This document shows positions 58,036 through 64,000 of a stretch of 64,000 nucleotides of DNA, piece by piece (the stretch's first letter is position 1; the number at the start of each line of letters is the position of its first letter). Where the stretch lies: positions 1 through 64,000 of the forward strand of contig JAHDCV010000006.1 of NCBI GenBank assembly GCA_020629695.1, written 5' to 3'. The DNA is from Acidimicrobiales bacterium. GTDB taxonomy: Bacteria; Actinomycetota; Acidimicrobiia; Acidimicrobiales; SZUA-35. A program made the translations under genes and the position numbers. The notes beneath the pieces are model-generated. The model was not told the DNA's origin, did no database searches, and was given only the letters and a program-made list of their open reading frames with translations.

Positions 58036-58623
58036 ATGTTGTTGTCCGTCCACACGCTGATGCACTGGATCCGCTTCGCCGCGGATCCGCGCGCGGGTGT
58101 CGACGCTCCAGCCGTGGCTGAGCCGGATCCGCAACAGCTGCACGACCTCGTGGTCGAGCACGGTGACGCCGTGTTCCGCGTGGCGATGTCGGTCGTGCGT
58201 GACGCTGCCCTTGCCGAAGACGTCTCGCAAGAGGCGCTCATGAAGGCATGGCTCGCGCTTCCGACCTTCCGCGGTGACTCTGCACTGCGGAGCTGGTTGC
58301 TCCGTATCACCCACAATCACGCCATCTCGACCCTGCGGACCCGCCGAGCTGTCGTCACCGACCCCGACGAGATGCCCGAGCGCATCGAGCACGTGAACCG
58401 GTCGGTCGAGACACAGGTGGAGAGCCGCTTCGTACGAGAGGAATTCGAAGCCGCCCTCGGTGAGCTCGACGAGTTGTCGAGAACCATCGTGGTGCTGCGG
58501 GAGGTGGAAGGCATGGCGTACGACGAGATCGCTCGCACGCTCGACCTGGCGTTGCCGACGGTGAAGACCAGGCTGCTCCGGGCCCGCCGTCGCCTCGGCT
58601 TGTCTCTGCGGGAGTGGGCGTGA
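58036..58623 (+). CDS. ECF RNA polymerase sigma factor
   Basis: About 195 aa from the ATG at 58036; the open frame extends upstream to 57901 but has no domain content there, and a Met at 58060 is an alternative. Region 2: DLVVEHGDAVFRVAMSVVRDAALAEDVSQEALMKAW. Region 4: LDELSRTIVVLREVEGMAYDEIARTLDLALPTVKTRLLRARRRL. It is followed without a gap by a zinc-binding anti-sigma gene, the classic ECF arrangement, and flanked by two CmpX-like membrane genes. Confidence 0.92.
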   Translation: MLLSVHTLMHWIRFAADPRAGVDAPAVAEPDPQQLHDLVVEHGDAVFRVAMSVVRDAALAEDVSQEALMKAWLALPTFRGDSALRSWLLRITHNHAISTLRTRRAVVTDPDEMPERIEHVNRSVETQVESRFVREEFEAALGELDELSRTIVVLREVEGMAYDEIARTLDLALPTVKTRLLRARRRLGLSLREWA

Positions 58624-58943
58624 TGAGGCTCCGACGACATCCACCCAGGCGGCTGCTGCTCGAATGGCTCGACGGCGCCGACGGCTCCGATCGCCTGGAC
58701 CCGCACCTCGACACCTGCGAGGTGTGCGCCACGCGACTGATGGATCTCGAGTCGGTCGACGCCGGCCGCTCGATCAAGGCCGCACTGGATGAGGTGCTCG
58801 CGCCGCCGGAGGATCTCGCCCTGCGGTTGGAAGACGGGGTCAAGACGCGATTGGCTTCACGGGTGGTCTTCGGTGTTCTCGCCGATCTCTACGCCACCGG
58901 ATGGGAGACGTCCAAGATGTTGTTGATCGAAGGTGAAGAATGA
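58623..58943 (+). CDS. zinc-binding anti-sigma factor (ZAS type)
   Basis: 106 aa, overlapping the sigma stop (TGATG). HLDTCEVCATRL near residue 31 is the HxxxCxxC zinc-binding anti-sigma motif. No membrane helix is evident in the C-terminal half (LALRLEDGVKTRLASRVVFGVLADL), so it is probably soluble and may sense redox or bind a membrane partner. It overlaps the next membrane protein gene by 4 bases. Confidence 0.85.
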   Translation: MRLRRHPPRRLLLEWLDGADGSDRLDPHLDTCEVCATRLMDLESVDAGRSIKAALDEVLAPPEDLALRLEDGVKTRLASRVVFGVLADLYATGWETSKMLLIEGEE

Positions 58944-59662
58944 CCACGACCGATTGGCTCGTCGTCGCCGGCCTGATCGTCGGTTCGTTGCTGCTCGGGG
59001 CGATCGTGTCGCGCATCGTCTACCGGGTGTTGTCCGCCGAGGGCCGTCCGAGCACGGTGTCGAATGCCGCGTCGCCGATCTCGAGCACCGTGTTCTGGGG
59101 CTTCGTCGTGGCCGGCCTGCTCGGCGCACTCGGTGTCATCCAGCCCGACACGCTCGATCAGATGTCGGCCGACATCGTCGACTTCGTGCCCCGGGTGATC
59201 GCCGCGGCGGTCCTGGTGATCGCCGCCCGTGTCATCGCCGAGTTCGTCAAGTCGACGGTCGGGCCGACCATGGGTCGAATGCCGACGCACGTGCAGCGTC
59301 AGGTGCTGAACGCGATCGACGTCGTGATCCTCGGCGTCGGTGTGCTGCTCGCCGTGAACCAGCTCGGCATCGACACGACGATCGTCAACATCGCCGTGGC
59401 AGCGTTCCTGTTCAGCCTCGCGCTCAGCTTCGCTCTGCTCGTCGGGCTGGGCGGTCGCGGCGTGGCCGCCGAGGTCGCGGCCGGACGCGCGGTGAAACGC
59501 ATCGTGAAGATCGGTGACGAGATCGAAGCCGGAAACGTCAGTGGTGTGGTCACCGCGATGCATCCGACACTGGTCGAGCTGGCCGACACCGACGGACGGG
59601 TGGAGATGATCGCTCCGTCGACGCTGTTGAACGGCGGGCTCAGGATGCGCCGGGGCGACTGA
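58940..59662 (+). CDS. TM-helix-repeat membrane protein (CmpX/MscS-related)
   Basis: 240 aa, coupled to the anti-sigma gene (ATGA). Transmembrane helices lie near 7-28, 50-68, 82-105 (FVPRVIAAAVLVIAARVIAEFVKS) and 120-165. A short C-terminal beta part, IVKIGDEIEAGNVSGVVTAMHPTLVELADTDGRVEMIAPSTLL, looks like the start of an MscS beta domain. The helices are of the same TM_helix type as those of the divergent gene at 57205. A membrane-tension or envelope sensor feeding the sigma/anti-sigma pair is a reasonable inference. Confidence 0.85.
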   Translation: MTTTDWLVVAGLIVGSLLLGAIVSRIVYRVLSAEGRPSTVSNAASPISSTVFWGFVVAGLLGALGVIQPDTLDQMSADIVDFVPRVIAAAVLVIAARVIAEFVKSTVGPTMGRMPTHVQRQVLNAIDVVILGVGVLLAVNQLGIDTTIVNIAVAAFLFSLALSFALLVGLGGRGVAAEVAAGRAVKRIVKIGDEIEAGNVSGVVTAMHPTLVELADTDGRVEMIAPSTLLNGGLRMRRGD

Positions 59663-59677
59663 CCGGGCCGGCCCGGT
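59662..59677. terminator. 16-bp perfect palindrome at convergent gene ends
   Basis: ACCGGGCC-GGCCCGGT overlaps the last base of the membrane-protein stop codon and precedes the mrp stop. There is no U-tract. Confidence 0.4.
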
Positions 59678-59685
59678 GCCACGCT

Positions 59686-60879
59686 TCAGTCCGGTGCGGT
59701 GATGCCGGCCTCGTCGAGGGCCTCGGTGACGGCCGAGAGCAGCCGGGCCGAGCAGCTCGCGATCTCGACCGGCGGCGCGAGTCGGTCGGCGATGTCGGCG
59801 GCGAGTGCCCGGAACGCCTCGGCTGCCGGACCTTCGCCGAGCGCGATCGGTTCACCGACGTCGCCGCCGGTCGACACCTCGGGTTCGATCGGGATCCGGG
59901 CCACGAGTTCGACGTCGGCCGACTCGGCCAGTGCGGCGCCCCCGCCCGTGCCGAAGATGTGATGCTCCGACCCGTCGGGCGCGATGTAGACCGACATGTT
60001 CTCGACCACACCCACGACCCGGAGGAACGACTTCCGGGCCATCGTGACCGCTCGTTCGGCGACCTTCTGTGCGCCTCCGGCCGGTGTCGTGACGACGAGG
60101 AGCTCGGTGCGGGGCAGCATCGTGGCGAGCCCCATCGCCACATCACCCGTGCCCGGCGGCAGGTCGATCACGACGTAGTCGAGATCGGACGGCCAGGCGA
60201 CGTCGTCGAGGAAGTGCTGGACGGCGCGGTTGAGCATGAGCCCGCGCCACATGAGGGCCGAGGCCTCGTCCTCCACGAGGAAGCCCATCGAGACGACCTC
60301 GAGGCGGCCGGGCCCGATGTCTCGACGGTGGGGCACGATGACCTTGCGGTCCCCTTCGGTGCGGGCTTCGAGCCGACCGGAGATCCCGAACATCCGCGGC
60401 AGCGAGAAGCCCCAGATGTCGGCATCGATGACCCCGACCACATGACCACGTGCCGCCAGGGCGACGGCGAGGTTGGCGGTGACCGACGACTTGCCGACCC
60501 CGCCCTTGCCCGACGCGATGCCGAGTACCTTCGCCGTCGGCGGGATCGCCGTCGCGTCGTCGTCGGCCCGGGCGTTCCAGCGGGCTCGCTTCATCGTCTC
60601 GGCCTTCTCCTCGGCCGACAGCACACCCCAGTCGATCGTGACCTTCTCGACACCGGGGAGACCCCCGACACGGACCTTGGCGTCGGCCGCGATCTGGGCT
60701 CGGAGCGGGCAGCCGGCGGTGGTCAACGAGACCTGGAGGGTGACGGTGCCGTCGTCGCCGACGGAGGCCGAGCGGGCCATACCGAGCTCGACGATGTCGG
60801 CGCCCAGCTCGGGATCGATCACGCCGCGCAACGTCTGCATGACGTCGTCGGCAGAGGGAAGGGGGGGTCCGTCGGCCAC
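59686..60879 (-). CDS. mrp: Mrp/NBP35-family Fe-S cluster carrier ATPase
   Basis: 397 aa from GTG. N-terminal MIP18/DUF59 domain (VMQTLRGVIDPELGADIVELGMA), then deviant Walker A GIASGKGGVGKSSVTANLAVALA near residue 115, GVIDADIWGFSLPRMFGI, VVIDLPPGTGDVAMGLA. The C-terminal CxxC used for cluster binding in many Mrp proteins is replaced by ENMSVYIAPDGSEHHIFG, without Cys. A TAGCCT box (complement 60886-60891) ends 6 bases before the GTG. An A-type Fe-S carrier gene lies divergently next to it. Confidence 0.92.
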   Translation of the reverse strand: MADGPPLPSADDVMQTLRGVIDPELGADIVELGMARSASVGDDGTVTLQVSLTTAGCPLRAQIAADAKVRVGGLPGVEKVTIDWGVLSAEEKAETMKRARWNARADDDATAIPPTAKVLGIASGKGGVGKSSVTANLAVALAARGHVVGVIDADIWGFSLPRMFGISGRLEARTEGDRKVIVPHRRDIGPGRLEVVSMGFLVEDEASALMWRGLMLNRAVQHFLDDVAWPSDLDYVVIDLPPGTGDVAMGLATMLPRTELLVVTTPAGGAQKVAERAVTMARKSFLRVVGVVENMSVYIAPDGSEHHIFGTGGGAALAESADVELVARIPIEPEVSTGGDVGEPIALGEGPAAEAFRALAADIADRLAPPVEIASCSARLLSAVTEALDEAGITAPD

Positions 60880-60885
60880 GAGTGG

Positions 60886-60891
60886 AGGCTA
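60886..60891 (-). promoter_or_regulatory. -10 box, leaderless start for mrp
   Basis: TAGCCT on the complement ends 6 bases before the GTG at 60879. Confidence 0.45.
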
Positions 60892-60965
60892 ACGCCCCGT
60901 GGTCGCGTGGCCCGGATCGGTGAGATGGTCCGCACCCCGGCTGTGCCCGGGGGTTCGTCGGGCCG

Positions 60966-60971
60966 TACAAT
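60966..60971 (+). promoter_or_regulatory. -10 box upstream of the A-type Fe-S carrier gene
   Basis: TACAAT, a near-consensus -10 box, lies 46 bases before the ATG at 61018, with a weak CTGTGC hexamer 19 bases further upstream. This gene has a leader and a ribosome site (GAGAGGGA). Confidence 0.45.
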
Positions 60972-61017
60972 GATCGGGCCGGCTGGTTGCCGTGCCCTGG
61001 ACCGAGAGGGACGCATC

Positions 61018-61341
61018 ATGATCACACTCACCGACGCCGCGACGACGAAGGTCGGCCAACTCCTCGAACAGGAGGGCGACGAGCGTCTCGCACTGCGGGT
61101 CGCCGTGCGCCCCGGTGGATGCTCCGGGTTCAGCTACGAGATGTTCTTCGACGCCGAGGCTGCGGACGATGACGTCCGCAAGGAGTTCGCCGAGGGGGTC
61201 GCCGTGGTCGTCGACCAGACCAGCGCGCAGCTGCTGACCGGCGCCACGCTCGACTACAAGGACGGCCTGAACCAGGCCGGTTTCGCCATCGACAACCCGA
61301 ACGCCCAGCGCACCTGCGGCTGCGGCCAGTCCTTCAGCTGA
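61018..61341 (+). CDS. erpA: A-type iron-sulfur cluster carrier (ErpA/IscA/HesB)
   Basis: 107 aa. The three cluster-binding Cys are in PGGCSGFSYEM near residue 38 and RTCGCGQSFS at the C-terminus. ITLTDAATTKVGQLLEQEG and DYKDGLNQAGFAIDNPNA are typical. It transfers clusters to apo-enzymes. With the divergent Mrp carrier this is a small Fe-S assembly locus serving, for example, WhiB and the 2Fe-2S fusion protein nearby. Confidence 0.92.
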   Translation: MITLTDAATTKVGQLLEQEGDERLALRVAVRPGGCSGFSYEMFFDAEAADDDVRKEFAEGVAVVVDQTSAQLLTGATLDYKDGLNQAGFAIDNPNAQRTCGCGQSFS

Positions 61342-61354
61342 ACACGGCGGTCGT

Positions 61355-62221
61355 TCAGGCGGCCGACAACCGGGCGAGCGCTTCGGCGAGTTCGCCCGCG
61401 GCCAGCGTGTGGTCGTAGCGATCGATGATCGAGCCGTCGCCGTCGACGAGATAGAGCGACGGCTCGAAGTCGAGCCCGAGATCGAGCACCGTCGGCGCGA
61501 GTTCGATGGCCGGATCGGCGATGTTGCCGTTGACGGTGTCGGTGTTGGCGTAGACCTCCACGTGGATCGGGAGCACGTCGGGATGATCCGGGACGGCGTC
61601 GATGAGGTCTTCGAGGATCGGTCCGCACCAGAAGGTCTGGCAGAACGCCGGGGTCGCCACCAACACGGCGAGCTTCTGACCGGACCCCACGACCGTCGCC
61701 AGATCGGTCTCGTGGAATCCGCAGCCCTCGAACCGGGTGCAGATCCGCTCGACCCCGAGCGTGTTCGACGGCGTCGGTGACGCGATCGCGGGGAGCGAGT
61801 CCCCGGCTCCGAGGCCCAGCACCTCGGACCGGTCGAAGGCCTGGACGAACTGCACGATCTCGGTGCCGTCGATGTCGGTGACGAGTTCGAAGATCCCGGG
61901 TTCGGGCAGGGTCGTCCGCACCGGGTAATAGAGGCGCGGCGCGTCGCCGTAGGCGGCGACGGTGACCGTCTCGATGGTCGCCCCGGAGCCGTCACGGATC
62001 TCGAAGGTCAGCTCGGGCGGGCCGGACACGCTCGTCGTGCCGTTGCTGAGCAGCCCGATCGGCAGTCGCTCCCGGCGCCCCGCGGCCACGGCCCGGTTGG
62101 ATGAGAACAGCGCCTGCAGCTCCGTCGTGGAGCCGCTCGTGCCGGGCGAGTCGGAGCCGGTGCAGGCGCCGAGCACCAGCGCCCCGGCCCCGAGGAGGAA
62201 CGTACGACGGTCGAGGGTCAC
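61355..62221 (-). CDS. exported lipoprotein with thioredoxin-like domain
   Basis: 288 aa from GTG. The N-terminus DRRTFLLGAGALVLGACTG has a Tat-like twin Arg and the lipobox LGAC. Residues 45-140 form a beta-rich domain (LTFEIRDGSGATIETVTVAAYG). The C-terminal part is thioredoxin-like (KLAVLVATPAFCQTFWCGPILEDL, then VLDLGLDFEPSLYLVDGDGSIIDRYDH), with CQTFWC spaced as CxxxxC rather than CxxC. A TAGGTT box (complement 62229-62234) ends 7 bases before the GTG. The frame continues far upstream without domain support. Confidence 0.78.
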   Translation of the reverse strand: MTLDRRTFLLGAGALVLGACTGSDSPGTSGSTTELQALFSSNRAVAAGRRERLPIGLLSNGTTSVSGPPELTFEIRDGSGATIETVTVAAYGDAPRLYYPVRTTLPEPGIFELVTDIDGTEIVQFVQAFDRSEVLGLGAGDSLPAIASPTPSNTLGVERICTRFEGCGFHETDLATVVGSGQKLAVLVATPAFCQTFWCGPILEDLIDAVPDHPDVLPIHVEVYANTDTVNGNIADPAIELAPTVLDLGLDFEPSLYLVDGDGSIIDRYDHTLAAGELAEALARLSAA

Positions 62222-62228
62222 GGGCGCG

Positions 62229-62238
62229 AACCTATCCT
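62229..62238. promoter_or_regulatory. overlapping divergent -10 boxes
   Basis: Complement TAGGTT (62229-62234) ends 7 bases before the GTG at 62221, and TATCCT (62233-62238) ends 7 bases before the ATG at 62246. The hexamers share two bases, and both promoters sit in a 24-base spacer. Confidence 0.5.
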
Positions 62239-62245
62239 CGGCCGG

Positions 62246-63844
62246 ATGGTCGTCGAAGGTCACCCCACACCACCGCGTCGCACGGCGACCGTCGACGGTC
62301 GCATCGTCGAGATCCCGGACGAACCGATGAGCCTGCTCGACCTCGTCCGGGACGTCGCGGGGGTGCGATCGGCGAAGGACGGCTGCAGTCCCCAGGGTCA
62401 GTGCGGCTGCTGCACCGTGCTGGTCGACGGCGCGGCGCGTGTCGCCTGCGTCACCCCGGCGCGTCGTGTGGCCGGGCGGGACGTGACGACGTTCGAGGGT
62501 CTGGCCGCCGACCGCCGAGCGGCATGGTGTGACGCACTCGTGGCGACGGGCGGCACCCAGTGCGGTTTCTGCACCCCGGGCATCGCCGTCCGGCTCGAGG
62601 CGGCGGCTGCGGGCGGCGCGGATCTGGCGGACCGGGCCACGGTCGATCGGCAACTCCTCGCCCACCTGTGCCGTTGCACCGGATGGCAGACGATCCGGGA
62701 AGCGGCCGAACGTGTGGCGGTCGGGCAACCGGTCGACCTCGGCGGTCGAGACCTGGGTGCTGCGGCTCGGCGGGCGGCCCTCGAAGGTGGTGCCGCACAG
62801 TCGGTGGGTCCGGATGTCGCCGCCGGCGGAGGTGGCTTCCCGGCCGACACCGCACCCGACGACGCGCTGGTGGCGGTGCCGTCGGCCGACGGTGGATGGG
62901 TCGTCGCCGAGACCGTCGCGGCCGCACGGCTGGCCTCGGGCAAGGTGCAGGGCCGGCGGACGACCCAGGGGCACCGGTGGCCGCTCGAGCTCCCCGAAGG
63001 GTCCTTCGTCGCCACGCTCCAGACCACGTGGACCGAGCCGGCGGCGCTCGAGACCGATGCCGCCTGGTGCCGGCCGGGAGCGACGCCGGTCGGTCCGATC
63101 GTCAACGGGGGAGCGTTCGGCGCCAAGGTCGACTCGCCGGTGGCAGATGCCGCCCGACGGCTCGCCGATGAACACGGCCGGGCCGTGCTCGCGATCTGGA
63201 GCCGGGAGGACGCCGTCACGCAGGGCCCGAAGCGGCCACCACTGGCGGCGGGTGTCCGGGCCGACGGGTCCGGCATCGTGCGACTCGTCCGGACCGCCGG
63301 TGCTCGGGACCTCGTCGCCGATCTCCTCCCGGACTGGGACATCGACGAGGTCGACGTCGCCGGCCCGCCGACATCGGTCGAACTCCGCGGGGCGATCGCG
63401 GTCGAGCTCCTGGCGCTCGCCTCCGCGGCCGGCCGCCGGGTGGACCAGCCCGGCGGAGCTCGTGCCACGGCGATGGTCCTCGACGGCGGGCTGCGCATCG
63501 AGGTCGATGCGGGTGACCCGCTCGACGAGACGGTGCTGCGGTCCTACGTGATCGGCGCCGCGCACGCAGCGTGGTCGCTCGTCACCTCCGAGGCCCTGAC
63601 GGTGGACGAACACGGCGACGTGCTCGACCTGACGGTTCGGAGCTTCGGCCTCAGCCGTGCGGTCGACACCCCGGAGTTCGACGTCGTGCTCGTGCCCTCG
63701 GACCGGCCATCGGTCTCCTCGCAGCTGGCCGTGATGGTCGCGGTCGCCGAGGCCGTCTGGAGCGCCGCCGGACGGCCGGGACGGTGGCCGATCAGCCAGG
63801 ACGAACTCGGGCGAGTGTCGGCCCGTCGGGAACCCAGCTTGTAG
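62246..63844 (+). CDS. 2Fe-2S ferredoxin domain fused to a truncated molybdenum-hydroxylase-like domain
   Basis: 532 aa. Residues 15-160 hold two [2Fe-2S] sites: Cys47, Cys53 and Cys55/56 in KDGCSPQGQCGCCTVLVDG (with Cys68), then Cys106, Cys109, Cys142 and Cys144 (QCGFC, LCRC), as in xanthine dehydrogenase/CoxS small subunits. Residues about 200-532 resemble parts of the Mo-cofactor large subunit (AARLASGKVQGRRTTQGH, SFVATLQTTWTEPAALE, PIVNGGAFGAKVDSP). At about 330 residues this is less than half the usual size. Much of the cofactor-binding region appears to be missing, so activity alone is doubtful. Confidence 0.82.
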   Translation: MVVEGHPTPPRRTATVDGRIVEIPDEPMSLLDLVRDVAGVRSAKDGCSPQGQCGCCTVLVDGAARVACVTPARRVAGRDVTTFEGLAADRRAAWCDALVATGGTQCGFCTPGIAVRLEAAAAGGADLADRATVDRQLLAHLCRCTGWQTIREAAERVAVGQPVDLGGRDLGAAARRAALEGGAAQSVGPDVAAGGGGFPADTAPDDALVAVPSADGGWVVAETVAAARLASGKVQGRRTTQGHRWPLELPEGSFVATLQTTWTEPAALETDAAWCRPGATPVGPIVNGGAFGAKVDSPVADAARRLADEHGRAVLAIWSREDAVTQGPKRPPLAAGVRADGSGIVRLVRTAGARDLVADLLPDWDIDEVDVAGPPTSVELRGAIAVELLALASAAGRRVDQPGGARATAMVLDGGLRIEVDAGDPLDETVLRSYVIGAAHAAWSLVTSEALTVDEHGDVLDLTVRSFGLSRAVDTPEFDVVLVPSDRPSVSSQLAVMVAVAEAVWSAAGRPGRWPISQDELGRVSARREPSL

Positions 63845-63846
63845 TG
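63841..63846 (+). promoter_or_regulatory. -10 box, leaderless start for RidA gene
   Basis: TAGTGT ends 8 bases before the ATG at 63855 and overlaps the stop codon of the preceding gene. Confidence 0.4.
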
Positions 63847-63854
63847 TCCGCGGA

Positions 63855-64000
63855 CATGAGCAAGCCCGTCGGTCCCTACTCACCCGTCCTCCGCGCCGGA
63901 GCGCTGCTGTTCACCGCCGGCCAGGTCGGCATCGTCGACGGCGCACTGGTCGACGGCGGCCTCGCCGCCCAGGCCGACCAGGCCCTCGCCAACCTCCGAG
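63855..64000 (+). CDS. RidA/YjgF-family protein, C-terminus cut by window edge
   Basis: The first 48 residues are visible: KPVGPYSPVLRAGALLFTAGQVGI and AAQADQALANLR match the RidA (Rid/YjgF/UK114) N-terminus, including GPYSP and the helix with QAxQAL-NL. Full-length members are about 125 aa trimeric enamine/imine deaminases. Confidence 0.85.

Noticed and set aside
61355-63883. 842-codon open frame on the minus strand covering two genes
   Set aside because: Only the part below 62221 has a signal peptide, domain content and promoter. The rest is antisense to the 2Fe-2S fusion gene.

Overview
The window is 64 kb of high-GC chromosomal DNA from an actinobacterium. Support for that comes from a WhiB-type Fe-S regulator, a pair of ArsA-like ATPases beside it, an ECF41/SigJ-type sigma factor, an acyl-CoA carboxylase with a small epsilon-like subunit, a split NHEJ-type polymerase and LigC-like ligase, and frequent GTG starts. 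The overall gene style fits class Acidimicrobiia, but that placement is inference. No insertion sequence, prophage, CRISPR array or rRNA was seen. Coding density is very high, and no stretch over about 300 bases lacks an annotated element.

Layout. 1-10 kb: alpha/beta hydrolase (cut by the window edge), P450, tadA, AlkD-like repair protein, tRNA-Ser(CGA), DinB-like protein, a HAD-methyltransferase fusion, MerR, ECF sigma, VOC, thioesterase, TlpA lipoprotein. 11-20 kb: a lone MalK-type ATPase, two ABC exporters, spondin-domain protein, PPOX flavoprotein, homocysteine methyltransferase, PhyH dioxygenase, YaaA. 20-24 kb: translationally coupled FAD oxidoreductase, ECF41 sigma and lytic transglycosylase, then a FetAB-like transporter. 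25-31.5 kb: 5'-3' exonuclease, GNAT, YibE/F, then a DNA end-joining neighbourhood (LigD-type polymerase, HD hydrolase, HIT hydrolase coupled to an ATP-dependent ligase). 31.5-46.5 kb: membrane-anchored gluzincin peptidase, LOG protein, acyl-CoA carboxylase, an APH-methyltransferase cassette flanked by inverted repeats, degenerate GGDEF protein, MeaA-type mutase, 3-hydroxyacyl-CoA dehydrogenase, aat, cyclophilin, lysC-asd. 46.5-57 kb: MpaB oxygenase, tRNA-Pro(CGG), receiver and STAS proteins, ArsA pair, NfeD protein, WhiB, selB-selA, FxsA, a catalytically dead metallo-beta-lactamase fold. 57-64 kb: an ECF sigma/anti-sigma pair between two CmpX-like membrane proteins, Mrp, an A-type Fe-S carrier, Tat-type lipoprotein, a 2Fe-2S/truncated Mo-hydroxylase fusion, and RidA (cut by the window edge).

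Two themes stand out. First, many genes have a TAnnnT hexamer ending 6-8 nt before the start codon, the signature of leaderless transcripts, and this decides several starts. Second, several compact modules may work as systems: the sigma/anti-sigma/CmpX-like locus (57.2-59.7 kb, the best candidate for an uncharacterised envelope-stress module), the HIT-ligase pair, and the inverted-repeat-bounded APH-methyltransferase cassette. All functions are inferred by reading motifs; no database search was possible.
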